A stretch of 64,000 nt of DNA from Helicoverpa zea (GCF_022581195.2 NC_061452.1:6641501-6705500), one strand, 5' to 3'. Positions 50,514 through 63,823 are shown, counted from the first letter of the stretch. Notes: a model not told the origin generated them from the sequence alone. Translations and numbers: made by a program.

Positions 50514-53500
50514 GCTTTATAGGTAACTAATAATTCTATTCGCACCATTAGGTTCGAACTAATTGGAACTGCTTTTAATAATAATAATAAATTCATTAGC
50601 GGCAATATAGGTTAAGTACAACGTGACCCATTTCAGCACAAAGTTTTGTATGTCTGCTAACAAGCCTCAAGAAATAAAAAGCGTCGCGTCATGTCTTTTT
50701 CGTCATTTTATACGCAGATAAAGTTTAAAATAAGGCCCATTTGGATCCCTTTAAAGTTGTGAAAAGTTTCTTGTAGGAGCGCTCGCGGGCGATACCGGTG
50801 CAAATTTAAAGTATGTATTACTAGCGCCGCAAACCGTGAGCGGGGCGAGCATGAGAATTCCATTACTGGTGCTGAAGTGACACGTTTGCCGCGTAACCCC
50901 GTCGACGTCGCTCCGCGCGTGGCCCCACCGCGTAACTTGCAACTCGCAATTTAAGTTGCTGGTTGCTCGGGGTTTTTTTTGTAAAGACGGCTTTTTGTTT
51001 GGTAACAAGAATTTATTTCCATTGCAAGACTTGCATTTACTTAAGAATTAAAGTCACAACAATTGTTTGCATGTCTTTTTAAAGAAGAAGAAGAAGAAGT
51101 GGTAGCAACCGGCAAAATTGGATACCTTTTTGCTATTTTAGCCTACCTTTAGCTAAAATTAGATATTGATCAAAAATATTTTTATCAAAAATTACTGTAC
51201 CTATTTGCGATTGTACTAGTACCTATGACTAACAATCGAAATAGAACAAAGTGTGACAGCAATAAAATAAATAAATAAACATCAATAATAATCCTAGTAG
51301 TAAAAACTATTAAACCAAATAAATCTAGAATGAAATGATTGCATAAATCAATTTTACGGTTTGCAAAATAATACAGTGACAAAATTTATGAAGCGTTCCA
51401 AAACGTTATTGCTACTGGTAGCAATTGCTAGTTACACAATAAGGCGTCAGCAACGCTCGAGCGATAAGTAGTGGATTTATTTAAATCGCTCATTGACGTT
51501 ACGCGTTTACACAGGGAATTATAGATTGCCACTGTTCTGTTTCAGTCGTGTTCGCCAGTTTTTTTTTGCGTCATAAAGTGCGCACAGAACATTTTGTTTG
51601 ATGCAGTATGTTTTTTTTTTATATATTTAAACGCAGCAGAGAATTATTTAACTTGTTTGACTAGGGATGTGAGTTATTGACATTTCCTGATACTTAAAGT
51701 CAGTGTTAGTTATAGCTAGCTTTAAAGTAACATTTTTTGATAGTTTTACGCCTTCTCTAAGTATATTGTTTTTAGAACACATAAAATAATGAATAAATGT
51801 AAATACGCGAGCACAATTGGTTATTTTATTTGGAATCTCTAAGTAAAACTAAAAATAAACTATTATAATTAGGCCCTCGAATTTCAACTTATGATCATAA
51901 AACAGAAATGTAGACATGATATTATTTTATTACGTATTACTCTTAAAATATGCAATATATCGAGTGCTGCAATAAAATATTTAGTACTCATTAAGGTCGA
52001 TGACCTCACAAAGTGCAAAATTTCAATTGCATTGAACCACGCATAAAATTACACTAATGATTAGTTCACAATTATCTAACTCGTTATTTGTGTATATTTG
52101 CATATAAAACATCATAATTTTAGAGCTAAAATTCAATTATACGGCACACCTAGGCTTCCAAAGCTATTTAATGAATGTATTAAAATATATTTTCCGTATT
52201 TTATTTAAAATTCCGAAAAGTTCGTAGTTAAAGATCTTTTTAACAGGTACTTACTGAAAAATAAATAAACGATAAATTCACACCTTTGTTCGTGATTATA
52301 TATATTTTATTTTTCAATATATTACACCAATATTATTAACTGTAAAACAATAATCGAATCAATACCCGAAAAAGAAACATTGTATAAAAATGATCAACAC
52401 GGAGAGCTCATTAAGCTTTTTAATTAAATTCTACGGTGTCCATATGACGCGGTGCACGGTACCTACGTAGGTAAGTGAATTTGCCTGACAGCCTGTGTGT
52501 CAGGCCCAGGATAATACACAGACGTGTGTTGAAATACTGGATGCGTAGAACAGTGTATGTTATAGTGAGGGGAAAATGGTGCAGTTTGTGTTAGAAATGG
52601 GTCCTTAAAATTCATTTATTTTGTCAAATATATGATGATGATATTGTGTAAAAAATCATATATGTATATCTTTTTATGTGTTTAATGGTTATTGTGCCAT
52701 AAGGTTGCGGTTAAAATTAAACTCTTTTAGGAGATGTGGGGGTGATAGGTCAAACTCGGCGAATGACCATGACCACCAAAGTTTTTAAAATACACTTACG
52801 TAAATCATCACGCAAATATAAATAAAAAAAGTAAATCGATATATTTTTTTAAATACTTTATAGATAAAATGTATGCAACAGAATTCAAACTATGTAAATC
52901 TCTCACCCAATAGTTCTACAGTTTCATGGATCCTCGTTACTCACGATAATGGAACGGACATAAAACAACAATCAATGCTAAACAAAAGACGAGGTAATTG
53001 GTTTTCTGTACAAACCTATGTAGTGCACATTCGCTGTTCCCGCACAGAAACGACGTGGCGAGCTCATAAAACCTTATCTGTACCCTTCGGGGAGCGTTCG
53101 CACTGATTTTGCTACTTGCCACTCTCCTGGGATTTTGGGCGAGTACTTTTTTTTTGCATGGAAATAAAAAATACACCCTTGCTTTTGTTTCTTTTGAGTC
53201 TAATTTCTAGAGCAATGGTTTGTTATGGTCTGTGGTTGGTGACTATTTATGTCACAATTAGTTTCTTCGTGCTTCGAATGGCACATAATATCATTATAAT
53301 TAGAGGAGTCTGGCTGTTATTTGAAAAAGTTTGGCAGTCCTTACTGGGAGTCAGAATCTAGAAAGTCTGACAACTAGTCCTACTAATATGTATTGTATTG
53401 TCTGGGTTGCAAGGTTCTGGAAGTCTAATAGGCAGTTACTGGTAAACTTCTAGATGCTCAATATGTTTAGGAAAAATTAATATACATCGATCCGAAATGG

Positions 53501-53535
53501 ATGATAATTCCGAATCAGATTTTTGTGCAAACGAT

Positions 53536-53722
53536 TAGGGAGAATGTAGGGGTAAATAGGAGAATGTAGACTACATAAAATAGTACCTGAGTGAGAAAAG
53601 GGAGTTCATGAAGGATTACATAGGGGTAGTAAATATACCAATTGTAATGGAGTAGGTAAATAAGGGTAGTACTTAAGGTAGTATAAAGGGGTAGTACATA
53701 AAAGAAAATAATAGATAGTACA
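53536..53722. repeat. degenerate short-period repeat (GGGGTAGTA-like)
   Basis: Motifs such as AGGGGTAGTA, AAGGGTAGTA, AAGGTAGTA and AGAATGTAG recur about every 15 to 40 bases on the plus strand with variable spacing. It has the look of an eroded satellite or minisatellite. Confidence 0.4.
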
Positions 53723-55086
53723 CAGTCAAGTACACATTTACTTCATTTATAGTAAATAACATTTTACTCTACGAATAAAAACGACCTCTCTGTGGTGGTT
53801 ATGCTAACTATAACAATTTTCTGTAAATATTCAAAGTTTATTTTTGGTCAGAATCAATATTGGCCAAGGATAATGCATGCTTCAACATGACTAAATTGTT
53901 TTCACATTACCCTCGTAGACAACTTCAACACATATACGGATCATCGTCTCAAATTCTCAATAGACCAGAGAGAAAGAAGTGGGACGTCACAAGTAAATAA
54001 GGCATGCTCATAGAGCCCACTATAGAGTAGATCTGCCACTGCTTCGTACATAACCTTACAATGGAAAAGTATAAACCATATTGTTACCTTATTTATGGAA
54101 ACTACAAAAAAAGCGAAGTATCCCATGACCGTTACTTTCACGCTATGAGAAATCGATATCTTCCTTGGAAATTCCGTTTGTTTATATTTGTAACTGAACT
54201 GGTCATTACAATATTTTATTAGCTATGACAATTAAATGAATCCTCCAACAAAAATAAAACAAGGAACATTTAATTACAGATAGCCTTTCACTACTCTCTC
54301 AAGAATATCAGAGAAGGCAAGTAAACTCGCCCGTTCAAACGCGCCAACGCGTCGGGGATTGAAGTACCAGCAACAATGACGGTCTTTGGCTTTTGTAATA
54401 CTTTATTATGTGCGCCCAAGATCCCCTGACAAAACTTTATTGGAACATCGAGTATGAACACTCGCTGATATGAGACACTAGTTATAATAGAGTGATATTA
54501 TTCGATAGACTCGTGACGGAAGCCTTATAAAGTAATGATTTATGTATTCACAAGTAATGGGCTTCTCTTGTACGGTTGTTTATGTTATTTATAGGGAAAT
54601 TACGTTTTATTCGTAGTGTTTATATAGGTCGCAAAATATGTTAATAATTCTTTTTTGTTTTTTTTTTTTCGTAGATCACATTATTTTCAGATGTTTTCGT
54701 CATTTTTATAAAGTACCTACTTTTTAATATAAAAAATACATAACAGTTTCGTTATTACAGACTTTTTTTATAAAAAGGTCAAAGTAGTGTTGAAGACAAA
54801 GGCATAATATAAAAAGGAAATTACTTTCACATTAAGTACGAGTGAAAATATTTCCTGCAATTTGCGTAACCAAAAAAAGACTTTCAGGAAAACTTAATTT
54901 ATAAACATTTCATTTTCTCAGTGAAATGTGGAAATAATTCCTGGAGAAGGTTTTATATAATGATTTACCGTTTCCCAAGTTTTGTCCTTGGTGTCATAGA
55001 CCTATGTTTTTTTTAGGTTTAGTTAAAAAATATCATCACTGTTTTCATTTGGCGCCTTTATGTATTCACCAACGCGATCAGTTCAT

Positions 55087-55258
55087 CTATACAAAAATGT
55101 AATACAGAGGAAATATTTTGTTGTTTGATTCGCTAAACTACTGAACTGATTTGATTTTAAGCTACATTCGCTCTTCCCGAGTAACATAGGCTATATTTGA
55201 CCCGGTACACACAGTAGCTTCCACGGGACTTGGGTGAATCCGCGGTCAGTCGCTAGTT
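55087..55258 (-). repeat. dispersed lepidopteran repeat, copy
   Basis: Contains CTAAACTACTGAACTGATTTG, CATAGGCTATATTTGACCCGG and CCACGGGACTTGGGTGAATC, ending CGCTAGTTTC, in the same inverted order as the copy at 32405. The left edge has diverged. Confidence 0.75.
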
Positions 55259-56756
55259 TCAGATAAAAATATAGCGTTAGTGTAGTTTACTTGTAAGTTT
55301 AGTAAGAGGTATATAATGACGAAAGCTGAAGTTAGTGACTGTCAGAATATTACAAATGTACTTATATTAGCAGACGATACTTCGCCGATGCGAAGAGGAA
55401 CGCACTTCCTATAGTTTGACCTGTTATTTCGGGTTCAGTACATCGGAACAGTACACACTACACGACTTTTAGCCACCCACTCATTTCAATAGGTTATTAA
55501 TTCGACCTTTGAAAAATTCCGTTATTATGCCTACTGGTTTCTACACGTGGAAATGTGAATCCATGAAAGAGTTTCCTGCTTCTGAAATACCTATTATTTT
55601 AAACTATGGTTGGCAACAGTGGGGACAGGTTATGAACTTTCTTCTTTGGTCTAACCCACCATCATTATTTTGTCTAGGTCATCTGATCGACTTTGGGCAA
55701 TATGAAGTAAATACTTAAATAATACTCCGTGTTTTGTTTTGTCTATTAAAACAATTGATGGAGCAATTCAATTATGCAAAAATAATGAAAATGATATTAA
55801 ACTGCCTTTCTTTTCTTTCTTCAGTATCATTACAGCTTAAGTATTTTCTATACCAACCGTGTGCACCGATTCGCTCTTGTCGTGTAACAACCACCATTGA
55901 CTGGTCATTCCTCCTGCTGCCGCCATGTAGTCTAGTCAAAGACGATATAATATCACACTCCAGCGCAATCGCAAAGGTAATCACGACTCTTAAAGCTTAA
56001 CTCACTTATTGAACCCTGGACATGTTTGTGCAATACTTAGAGGTGCCAAAATTTGGAATCAAAAGGATAAAGTTACGATCTAGTAATGGCAATGGTAATA
56101 GAATTTGTACTGAATGATTATGAAGTGACTTCATTGATGGAACTTATGTGCAAGCAACAAGATACTAGATGGTCTATTGAAAATTGTACTTACGTGTTCT
56201 GATATTTTGTTCCGTTCCGAGAAAAAAGAACTTTACAGAGCTATGTGTGCTTATGTAGTGCTAGTGATGGTAAAAAGTAAAATAAATTTATTAAGGTAGG
56301 GTAGGTACAGTTTTCACTCATTTTTAACCGACTTAAAAAAGTATGATTTCTTTCATTCAGATATCTTTAATACCAAAGTTACTTTTCTTTTACTTTGGAC
56401 TTAATTTAACATTTTTGCACGTTGGTACCAGTTTAGCGTTTGTTTATATTTCACAGCAATAAAATAATTGCAACTTACATTTCGAATAACCAAACAGACC
56501 ACAAATATCGCTTTCGAAATTATTACAGTTTATTTACACAATCTCGTCTGGAATGGCCAAGAATTAATTACTTAGAAATGTTAGCATACCCAAGACGACA
56601 TTCAATGAAAGATGTACCTTCCAGTTGTACGGGTCCATTTATCATATAAATGGTCTACCCTAATTACTGATTCTACTCTAGTTAAATGAATCGATGATTA
56701 CGAATGTGAACATTTAAATCTGTGTGCATCTGTGTGTATTAAACTGGGGGATAAAT
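55259..56756. other. intergenic, no gene detected
   Basis: Open frames at 55509-55718, 55734-56000 and 56440-56649 are on the same strand but match nothing I recognise and cannot be joined by plausible splice sites with conserved phase. A TTTTTAACCGACTTAAAAAA fragment of a dispersed repeat sits near 56318. Confidence 0.4.
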
Positions 56757-56859
56757 CCGTTACAGCCTTTTTATCGTCCCACTGCTGGGCTGCGGCCTCC
56801 TCTCACACGGAGAAGGATTGAGCATTAAGTGAGAGAGTTGAGTTAAGTGAGAGGAGGCC
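56757..56859 (-). mobile_element. 5'-truncated SINE with 5' inversion
   Basis: The first 70 bases match the 3' end of the SINE at 5975 (ACAGCCTTTTTATCG…CCTCCTCTCACACGGAG). The rest (to 56859) is an inverted piece of the same segment: GTGAGAGGAGGCC is the complement of GGCCTCCTCTCAC. It is flanked by an 11-bp duplication GGGGGATAAAT (56746-56756 and 56860-56870). This combination is the footprint of twin-priming during target-primed reverse transcription. Confidence 0.85.
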
Positions 56860-56870
56860 GGGGGATAAAT

Positions 56871-59800
56871 AAAATGAAAAAAAAACCCTGTTGTGTTTAA
56901 ATTGCAGCTGTTACATTCAAGTTGAGTTGACTATAAAATACTTCAAGGTTACTATTTTGTAATATGATAGTATTATATGGTGATCAAACACGTGTAGTTT
57001 TAATGTAGCAAGATATTTGATTCCTTTATCGATGTTTCTCAAAATGAAAGCCGCTAATAATCAAACTGGAAGTAAAATAACAACAGCAAAAACCTGTCCA
57101 AATTATATTAAAAAATGCGAACAAATGGAGTGATGTGTGCTGAGTTTTACGGCAGTAATAACTCATAAGTCATGGGCGTAATGTGCGTGAAATAGATTCT
57201 GCGCGCCCTCTGCCAGAATCTAGAAGAAATGTTTAAATTCTGCCGGCGCGGCCCGCTGGTTCGGAACGCTAAATTAGACTGCCACGCCGCAGATCGCGTT
57301 GTTTGAAATATTATGTCAAATGATATGAGTATTAATTCTTAGTTTTTGTTAATATTATTTAATTTTAAATTAAAACAAATGCAAATGTGTCTTCATTTGT
57401 TCTGATATCGTGGTATATTGAGCATAATGCCCGGGATACATGAGGCTAGTTTTTAAAGCCAGTACCCATGGCAGTTCTCTACTGAAATGTCCTGGGTTGC
57501 TGGCCGGCATTGAAACATGCGTATTGCGTGAAACACTAGTCACTAGCATTATGGGCATCTTAGATTAGTTTCTATAATAATGCGTACGTTAGTAATTTAG
57601 GTATAAAAATGTATTTTTTTAATTTTTTTTTTTTTTTATTGTAAGTGCATTAAAATCAAGATGTACTAACGCATATGAATTATATTTTGCATAATTGTCT
57701 TATTTATCTACGTATTTAATTTTATTATAATTTATTACTCTTTGGAGTACAACAGAAATTATCTAAACATGATATTGATAATTATTTAGTAGTCCCGAGG
57801 GTGCAACTTAGTAATAACTGATTCGAATCCAGATTCTGCTCTAGATTCTAATTGCATGTAGATATATACCTAGGTATTATTTTATTAAACGTAATTGTAA
57901 TTAATTATAATTATATTTTTTTATTATTATTTTAGGTAATTAAGTTTTAAGTTATCAGTAAATTAATTTGACCTAATAAAGTAAGTGCCTAATGCAATTT
58001 CTTTTTTACACTAAAAACCCGTTAAATTTTCTTGTTACGTTCGATCCAAGGAGTCTTATTTACGTTGATAGCTAAATATCACATAGGAATACTACGTGTG
58101 TTAGCCAAAAGTAGTAAAATGCAAAAAATCTCAAACCACACCTATAAAATTCTAATAAATAATAATATCCAACCACATTTTACATTCATTGACATAACAT
58201 TGGTACATTTGGCCTAATTCGCTAAAAACGTATTGTGCAAATTGGCAACGACAGCGTATTCCGCGTCGGAATCAATTCGTGAATGTTGAAAAACCACAAC
58301 AAATTGAAATACACCGAGACCGACAAAGCTCGCAATATTATTAATTGATTGAAGTAGACGCGATGCGGATATTTTCATCTATTTGTTGATTGTACGTAAT
58401 CTACATAAAGGTAGCGTAGGTTATGTGTGTGTGTAACTGAAATATACCTGCTATTTTTTCTATCTCCTAATTTATCTCATTTCAGCTAATTAGCCAATAA
58501 ACGATGGCAGATTCAATTCTTTTCCATAAAACAAAAACAAAGTCACAAAACTAAAAATCAGCACCAAAGACATTGAAATAAACCTACGAGTACATAGATC
58601 AGTAAAGTTAAAATGCTCTAAAAAGTCCGGGGCGATAATAAAAAAATCCGCGCGGAATAACGGCGCGACGGAGCGTTGGCGCTGAAGGGGCAATGAATAA
58701 TCCTAACGTCAGCACCACGCGAGCTCACTGCCCAATTAAAAACGTACTCTTTCCACGATTTTTAGCTTAGAATATTGTATAATAAGCCAATAAAATACCC
58801 CACTTAACGCCTTCCGAGCCCCGCTGCTATGAAATATGCACTTCTCAACCTCATTATGGCAAGCTGAAATTAAATGCAAGAACTACGACGAAAACGTCGC
58901 TTACAACTTAACTAATTGAAATTTAACGTTTTAATTTGTAATTTTATTAATATATTGTTTGTAGCTGGGATTAATTTTGGACTATCTAGTATTTAGAAGA
59001 TTCGTACGAGTAATGATAAACTGTGCGTTATGTACTACTTTTGAGCCACCTAATAAGGTAGATATGTAGATTCATAACTATATAAGTAAGTGGCAAGCTT
59101 GACATTTAACATTTCAGTTGAAAGGTGAGCAACCGTGGTATCTACCACTATCATGCAAATGACTACAAACTTTAGGTTAACCATTTTCAGGCTAAGTAAT
59201 GAACGTAAAACCTTCATAGCTTCTAAAAAGTAGATAAGATAGTAATGACAACTGCAAAAGTAAATAAATACTATTCAGTCGACTCTTCACTTGAGAACCG
59301 AATTCATTATTGTACATTTGTACATCTGTCCTATATTTAGCTCACTATAATAAACATCTTTACAAGCTCCAAAATTATCTACACTTAATTACATCTACCT
59401 AACTGCGATATTCTAAATTCATGCTTCCAATTTACGTATTAATGTATATGTTCCAGAACCTATGATTAGACACATCGGTATATAATCAAATTTCACACTC
59501 TGCCAATAGCTAATCTGTGCTAGGAACACACTGCTGTCTTTGACGTGGCGTTCTGGCTGATTCGAGTATGAAATGCATCGTGTGTACTTGCCTTGATTGC
59601 GTTGAAACGACATAGTTATTAGAGTAAGGCTAGCTTGGGACAGTTATTTGTGTTTTGCAGGTGACATCTGTTATTGGTACACTGAAAGCACCTTAACTTT
59701 GTACTTTACTTAGACCAATCTTTGACAGAATAGTCATGATTTAACAAGGACTCGAAAGCTTCGATAGTCCTAGTAACTGATCGTTTTGATCACGCCTTCC

Positions 59801-60035
59801 TCCTGTATTAATAGTATTAATAATTAATATTGTGTTATAAACTTTTGTTATAGAAGACACGTCTTAATAATGTATAAAATTGTCTAGGAAGAACTTAGTA
59901 CCGCTATTCACGTGGTTCTCTTTGCTTATCCATAGAATTCGGTAACAAGCAGAAATGAAATGACTTATAGCATTCCAAGTGGAGGATCATATCCCCAAAA
60001 TGAAAACATAAGGATATAAATCTTGAAAGTATGCA
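56871..60035. other. intergenic, no gene detected
   Basis: Mostly AT-rich with small GC-rich patches at about 57180-57300 and 58610-58700. No family recognised. Confidence 0.45.
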
Positions 60036-60043
60036 GCAGTGTT

Positions 60044-61221
60044 CAGGCCCGCCGTAAGCGGGCGTGCAGCGCGTGCACAGCACGCGGGCGGCACGTCCTA
60101 GGGGGCGGCAAATCTAGCGAGTTATCACGTAATATTTAAAAAATACAATATCTTTTTACTAATGATTTGATTTCAATATTTCCGAACTCAGCAATAGCGC
60201 TAAGAATATTACTTAGACTGCCGGTTTCAGTTAGGTACATCTGTTGAAAGGACATTTTCAAAATTAAAGATTCTTAAAAACGATTTAAGATCAACCAGTG
60301 GCGTAGCGTGGGGCAAATGCTATTTAGGGGGCGGCAAAATTAAACCAATAAAATTTCAGAAAAAGCCGCCCTAGCTTTGGTCGTCTCCTATCAATTTTGA
60401 CTGTTTCACCCTTTGCATCTCCAAAAAAATTCGCGCTCGCTGCGCTCGCGGCTCCATGTCAGATGTCGCATTTTGTCTTTGTTTAATTGTTGAGGCATTC
60501 AATTCCGAAAAAACATTTTTCGCGCACGTCCATTATGGCTTTTTATGATAATATGTTTACTTCATGAAAACACTAAGGAAAAAATCGCGCTCGCTTCGCT
60601 CGCGGCTTTTGCACTTCACTTCTGTGCATGTCTTACTTTTTGACTTTGCTTTGTTAATTTACAGTGATTTTTATTTGTTTTGTGTCCTTAGACTAAAAAA
60701 TTTTCGCGCTCGCTCCGCTCGCGCTTCCTTACATATGACATGTGCCTTATAAGTTTTCAACGGGAAACCCACCAAATAACATATTTTACTGACTTTAAAC
60801 ATTGTTATAGATATTTAAGTGCGTTAGTTTAAGTTAATCACAATCTTTCAATACATAGGGGCCACTTGGGTAATGATTGCACTGCATTGATGCCCTAAGC
60901 AATTGCTTAGTTTGCTTATGGGCTAACCCAGGACTGCTTAGGTTACTCTGAACATTTCAAGTAAATAAAAAGTTATGTGTAATGTATGTTATGTATTGCA
61001 ATAGTTATTTATCCAAAAGTAGGTGGGTTTTCTGCAATCAGAGCGGTGCACGTACATATTTTTTTCTGTTGGACAAGTAAGATGGATATGAATTGGCGGG
61101 GGGGGGGACCCCCTGGATCCGCTCCCCCCCCCCTTATATATTTTTTGTCAAAACGTATGTAGTCGTAGGGTGGCATAATCAGTTTTGCACGCGGGCGAAC
61201 AAACAGCTAGCGGCGGGCCTG
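60044..61221 (+). mobile_element. 1.2-kb nested hAT element with 8-bp TSD
   Basis: Terminal repeats CAGGCCCGCCG match for 11 bp at both ends. The flanking duplication GCAGTGTT (60036-60043 and 61222-61229) is 8 bp, as for hAT. Inside, in order: a transposase C-terminal relic (60179-60296), a second hAT-like start CAGTGGCGTAGCG at 60296, three copies of the 19-bp CGCGCTCG…GCTCGCG motif (60432, 60586, 60705), and a G-run/C-run palindromic block at 61098-61132. The layout parallels the element at 27441. No intact transposase remains. Confidence 0.85.
60179..60296 (+). pseudogene. hAT transposase C-terminal (hATC) relic with frameshift
   Basis: One frame from 60179 reads FPNSAIALRILLRLPVSV. Shifted by one base, from 60240, the next reads SVERTFSKLKILKNDLRST. 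Together they follow the hATC dimerisation motif (YPN-x-x-IALRILL-x-LPVSVASAERSFSKLKLIK… in family members), with a small lesion at about 60232-60240. The relic stops at 60296, where a CAG-starting sequence interrupts it. Confidence 0.8.
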
Positions 61222-61423
61222 GCAGTGTTGCCAAAACGCTATGTAAAGGTACTTATAAAAAATCATGAAAAGATCGTCGGGAGCGTCTTAATTCATCGTG
61301 AAAAATGGCCACTTTGCTACTTGTAATTTAGATTCAATTTACTAGAACATGTTCGGCTAATATACAACTTATTAAATTATATTGTAATTGTGATATAAAT
61401 TAATATATTGAACTTTATTTTAG

Positions 61424-61614
61424 ACTAGCTTCCACCCGCGGCTTCGCCCGCGTCAAGTTCGGTTATATCGCGTTTCCAAGAGAACTCTTCTAAAGTCCGG
61501 GATAAAAACTATCTTATGTTTTTTCTCAAGGACAACTCTGTATCTGTACCAAATTTTAATAAAATTAGTTCAGTGGTTTAGACGTGAAACCGCATTTATA
61601 ATATTAGTAGGGAT
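61424..61614 (+). repeat. dispersed lepidopteran repeat, best preserved copy
   Basis: Begins ACTAGCTTCCACCCGCGGCT and continues TCGCCCGCGTC. It includes GGGATAAAAACTATCTTATG and GTTCAGTGGTTTAGACGTGA, and ends TTATAATATTAGTAGGGATG. It serves here as the reference for the other copies. Its class is not certain; it has no coding capacity. Confidence 0.88.
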
Positions 61615-62829
61615 GTTAATGAATAGGACATGAAAATATGTATAAGTTTACAATGTAGAAATAACCATCATTGTAGAAATAGCGGGTTTTTTACAAGCCG
61701 AGCAGATAATAATAACTTGAGTTCAAAAAACTCTCAACATCGTACATAAGTCAAGTTATAAAAAACTTGTAAGTATGAAACCCATAATTTGTGTAACACC
61801 TCATTTAATAAATAAATTGGAACCTAAATATTAAAAGTGAGGGATCAAACGCACATTGTTTGTTTTCCTTCAGCCGTTCCGAAGCGGCAACAAGTGGCCC
61901 AAAATAAATAAATGCCCGTTATGGATAAATATGTTTGTGTTATGGTTCTCACAAAATGTAACCCGTTTATGGTAAAAGATAAGATGAAAATGTAAGATAG
62001 CTAGTTAAAAACTGGACTTTTTTGTTTGTACCGTAAACGTAAAAAATTATTATGTAAAAAAAATCGAAATTTATGTCGTTAAAGAAATCAATTTAATTTT
62101 TTTTTAACTGACTTACCAAAAAGGATGAGGTTCTCACTTCGGATGTTTGTAATTTCCGTAACAAATAAAAAAAAATCTCTGTAGTGATTTACAAAATATG
62201 TGAATTTATAATTTAATTCAAAATACTTTTCACTTAAAAAGAAAATTAGTTTTAAAGTAAACCCATATTCATAAATAGCATCATTATTTTTGCATTCCAG
62301 ACCAAATTATAAGCATAAATAAATACACGCATATAAATCTAAATTATCAGTCATCATGGAATAAAAAATGAAAAAAATGTGGCAAATTATTCTTCATTAT
62401 TTGTAAAAAATCGACGCAACCCCAATGTTTGTTTGTGCTCGCCCTAATTCAAGGGCTGTTGAGAAGTAAACAAAATGGAGTAACCATGGAGTAACATATT
62501 GCTCTCTTGAAGTGATGACAGGTGGTGAGAAAGACAATAACTTCTTCTAGGAAGATTTTTTTGATAAGGGTTTTTGTGATGTTCGAACGGCTTTACGTCT
62601 TATAATTGATTAGGATAGGTAAATGGTATTTTTCGTAGATATTTTTTGCGAGTATATTCTCCATATTGTAAAAGAAATAGTTATATGACTATTGAAGTTT
62701 GTGTTTACATTTTGAACACAACAGAGATCCGTATTTCAAGTCATTTCTTCAAAATTTTAATAAAAATATTTTTTACGTTCATTAACAAAAAAAATATATA
62801 CATAGAAGTACTTATCATAATGCTAAGTA
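61615..62829. other. intergenic, no gene detected
   Basis: AT-rich. A TTTTTAACTGACTTACCAAA fragment of a dispersed repeat lies near 62098. The 98-codon plus-strand frame at 62646-62942 runs into the LINE tail and is chance. Confidence 0.45.
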
Positions 62830-62843
62830 ACTCCATTATACCA

Positions 62844-63823
62844 TCATCATCATCCTCCTGCCCTTATCCCAATTTTATTTGGGGTCGGCGCAGCATGTTT
62901 TCTTCTTCCATACTCTTCTATCTGCCGTCATCTCACAAGTAACATTCTTTCTTACCATATCTACTTTCACACAATCCATCCATCGTTTCTTTGGTCTTCC
63001 TCTTCCACTATATCCGTCCACGTTCATACTCATCACCTTCCTCACAACATGACTCTCATCCCTCCGCATCACATGCCCATACCACGACAGCCGGTTTCCA
63101 CGCAGTTTTTCTGATACCGGCGCTACTTTCAAACTTCCTCTTATATACTCATTCCTCACTCTATCCATTCGCGTAACTCCACACATACCTCTTAACATTC
63201 TCATCTCTGCCGCATGCAATTGTCTTTCATTCGTCGCTTTTGTGGGCCAGCACTCTGATCCATACAAGACAGCAGGCCTGACCATACTCTTGTAAATTTT
63301 CCCCTTAACTTTAAGGGGAATACGAGGGTCACAAGTTGTTCCCGTTACCTGCCGCCATTTCATCCATCCTGCGTTAATTCTGTGCGTAACTGTCCGATCT
63401 ATTTCGCCATCGCCCTGAATAAGCGAACCGAGATACCGGAAATCGGAGCAGACTGGAAGAAGTGCGTTATCCAGCGCTATGGCTTCAGGACTGGAGAGAC
63501 CGCCGAAATCGCAGAACATATATTCGGTCTTGGTTCTGCTGATTTTTAAGCCAACATTCTCCAGTCTCTGTTGCCAACTCCCCAATCTGCTCTGGATCTC
63601 AGGTCCGTCTTCACTAACCAGGACGATGTCGTCGGCAAACAGCATGCACCAGGGTGCCTCCTCCTGTATGTCCGCCGTCAAGGCGTCCATAATAAGCAGG
63701 AAGAGGTAAGGACTTAAAGCAGACCCTTGGTGCAGGCCCACAGCCACACTGAACTGGTCAGTATTGCCGGCCGACGATCGGACATACGTACAGGACTGCC
63801 TGTACATCGCACGAACAACACAC
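62844..63823 (-). mobile_element. 5'-truncated RTE-like LINE with 14-bp target duplication
   Basis: Minus-strand insertion of about 980 bp flanked by ACTCCATTATACCA (62830-62843 and 63824-63837). The 3' end after the stop codon is short: AATTGGGATAAGGGCAGG, then GGATGATGATGATG, typical of RTE-type elements with little 3' UTR. The 5' part of the element, including the endonuclease and fingers, is missing, as expected from abortive reverse transcription. Intact duplications and an open frame point to a recent insertion. Confidence 0.92.
62875..63823 (-). pseudogene. C-terminal half of an RTE-like reverse transcriptase, open but truncated
   Basis: The frame is open from the element's 5' break to a TAA at 62877-62875. 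Reverse-transcriptase motifs are visible: GLHQGSALSPYLFLLIMDAL (palm, block 4), MLFADDIVLVSED (the F/YADD catalytic aspartates), and GLKISRTKTEYM. A thumb and C-terminal region follows (RLSWYGHVMRR, GRPKKRWMDCVKVDM, and CCADPK at the end). It would have copied the element's RNA at a nicked target. The domain order fits RTE-clade LINEs. The upstream ATG at 63849 lies in flanking host DNA: the first eight or nine residues of the open frame (MFSCWYNG…) come from the target duplication and beyond. So this is not a gene with its own start, and the endonuclease domain is absent. Confidence 0.9.

Larger units (their letters stand above)
48335..55086. other. intergenic, no gene detected
   Basis: Long AT-rich tract with a MITE-like element (50236) and a simple-sequence-like stretch (53536). 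A GC-rich island at 50750-50990 contains an 85-codon minus-strand frame that I do not recognise. The island could be a regulatory or exon-like remnant, but nothing else supports it. An AAG run lies at about 51084-51100. Confidence 0.45.
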
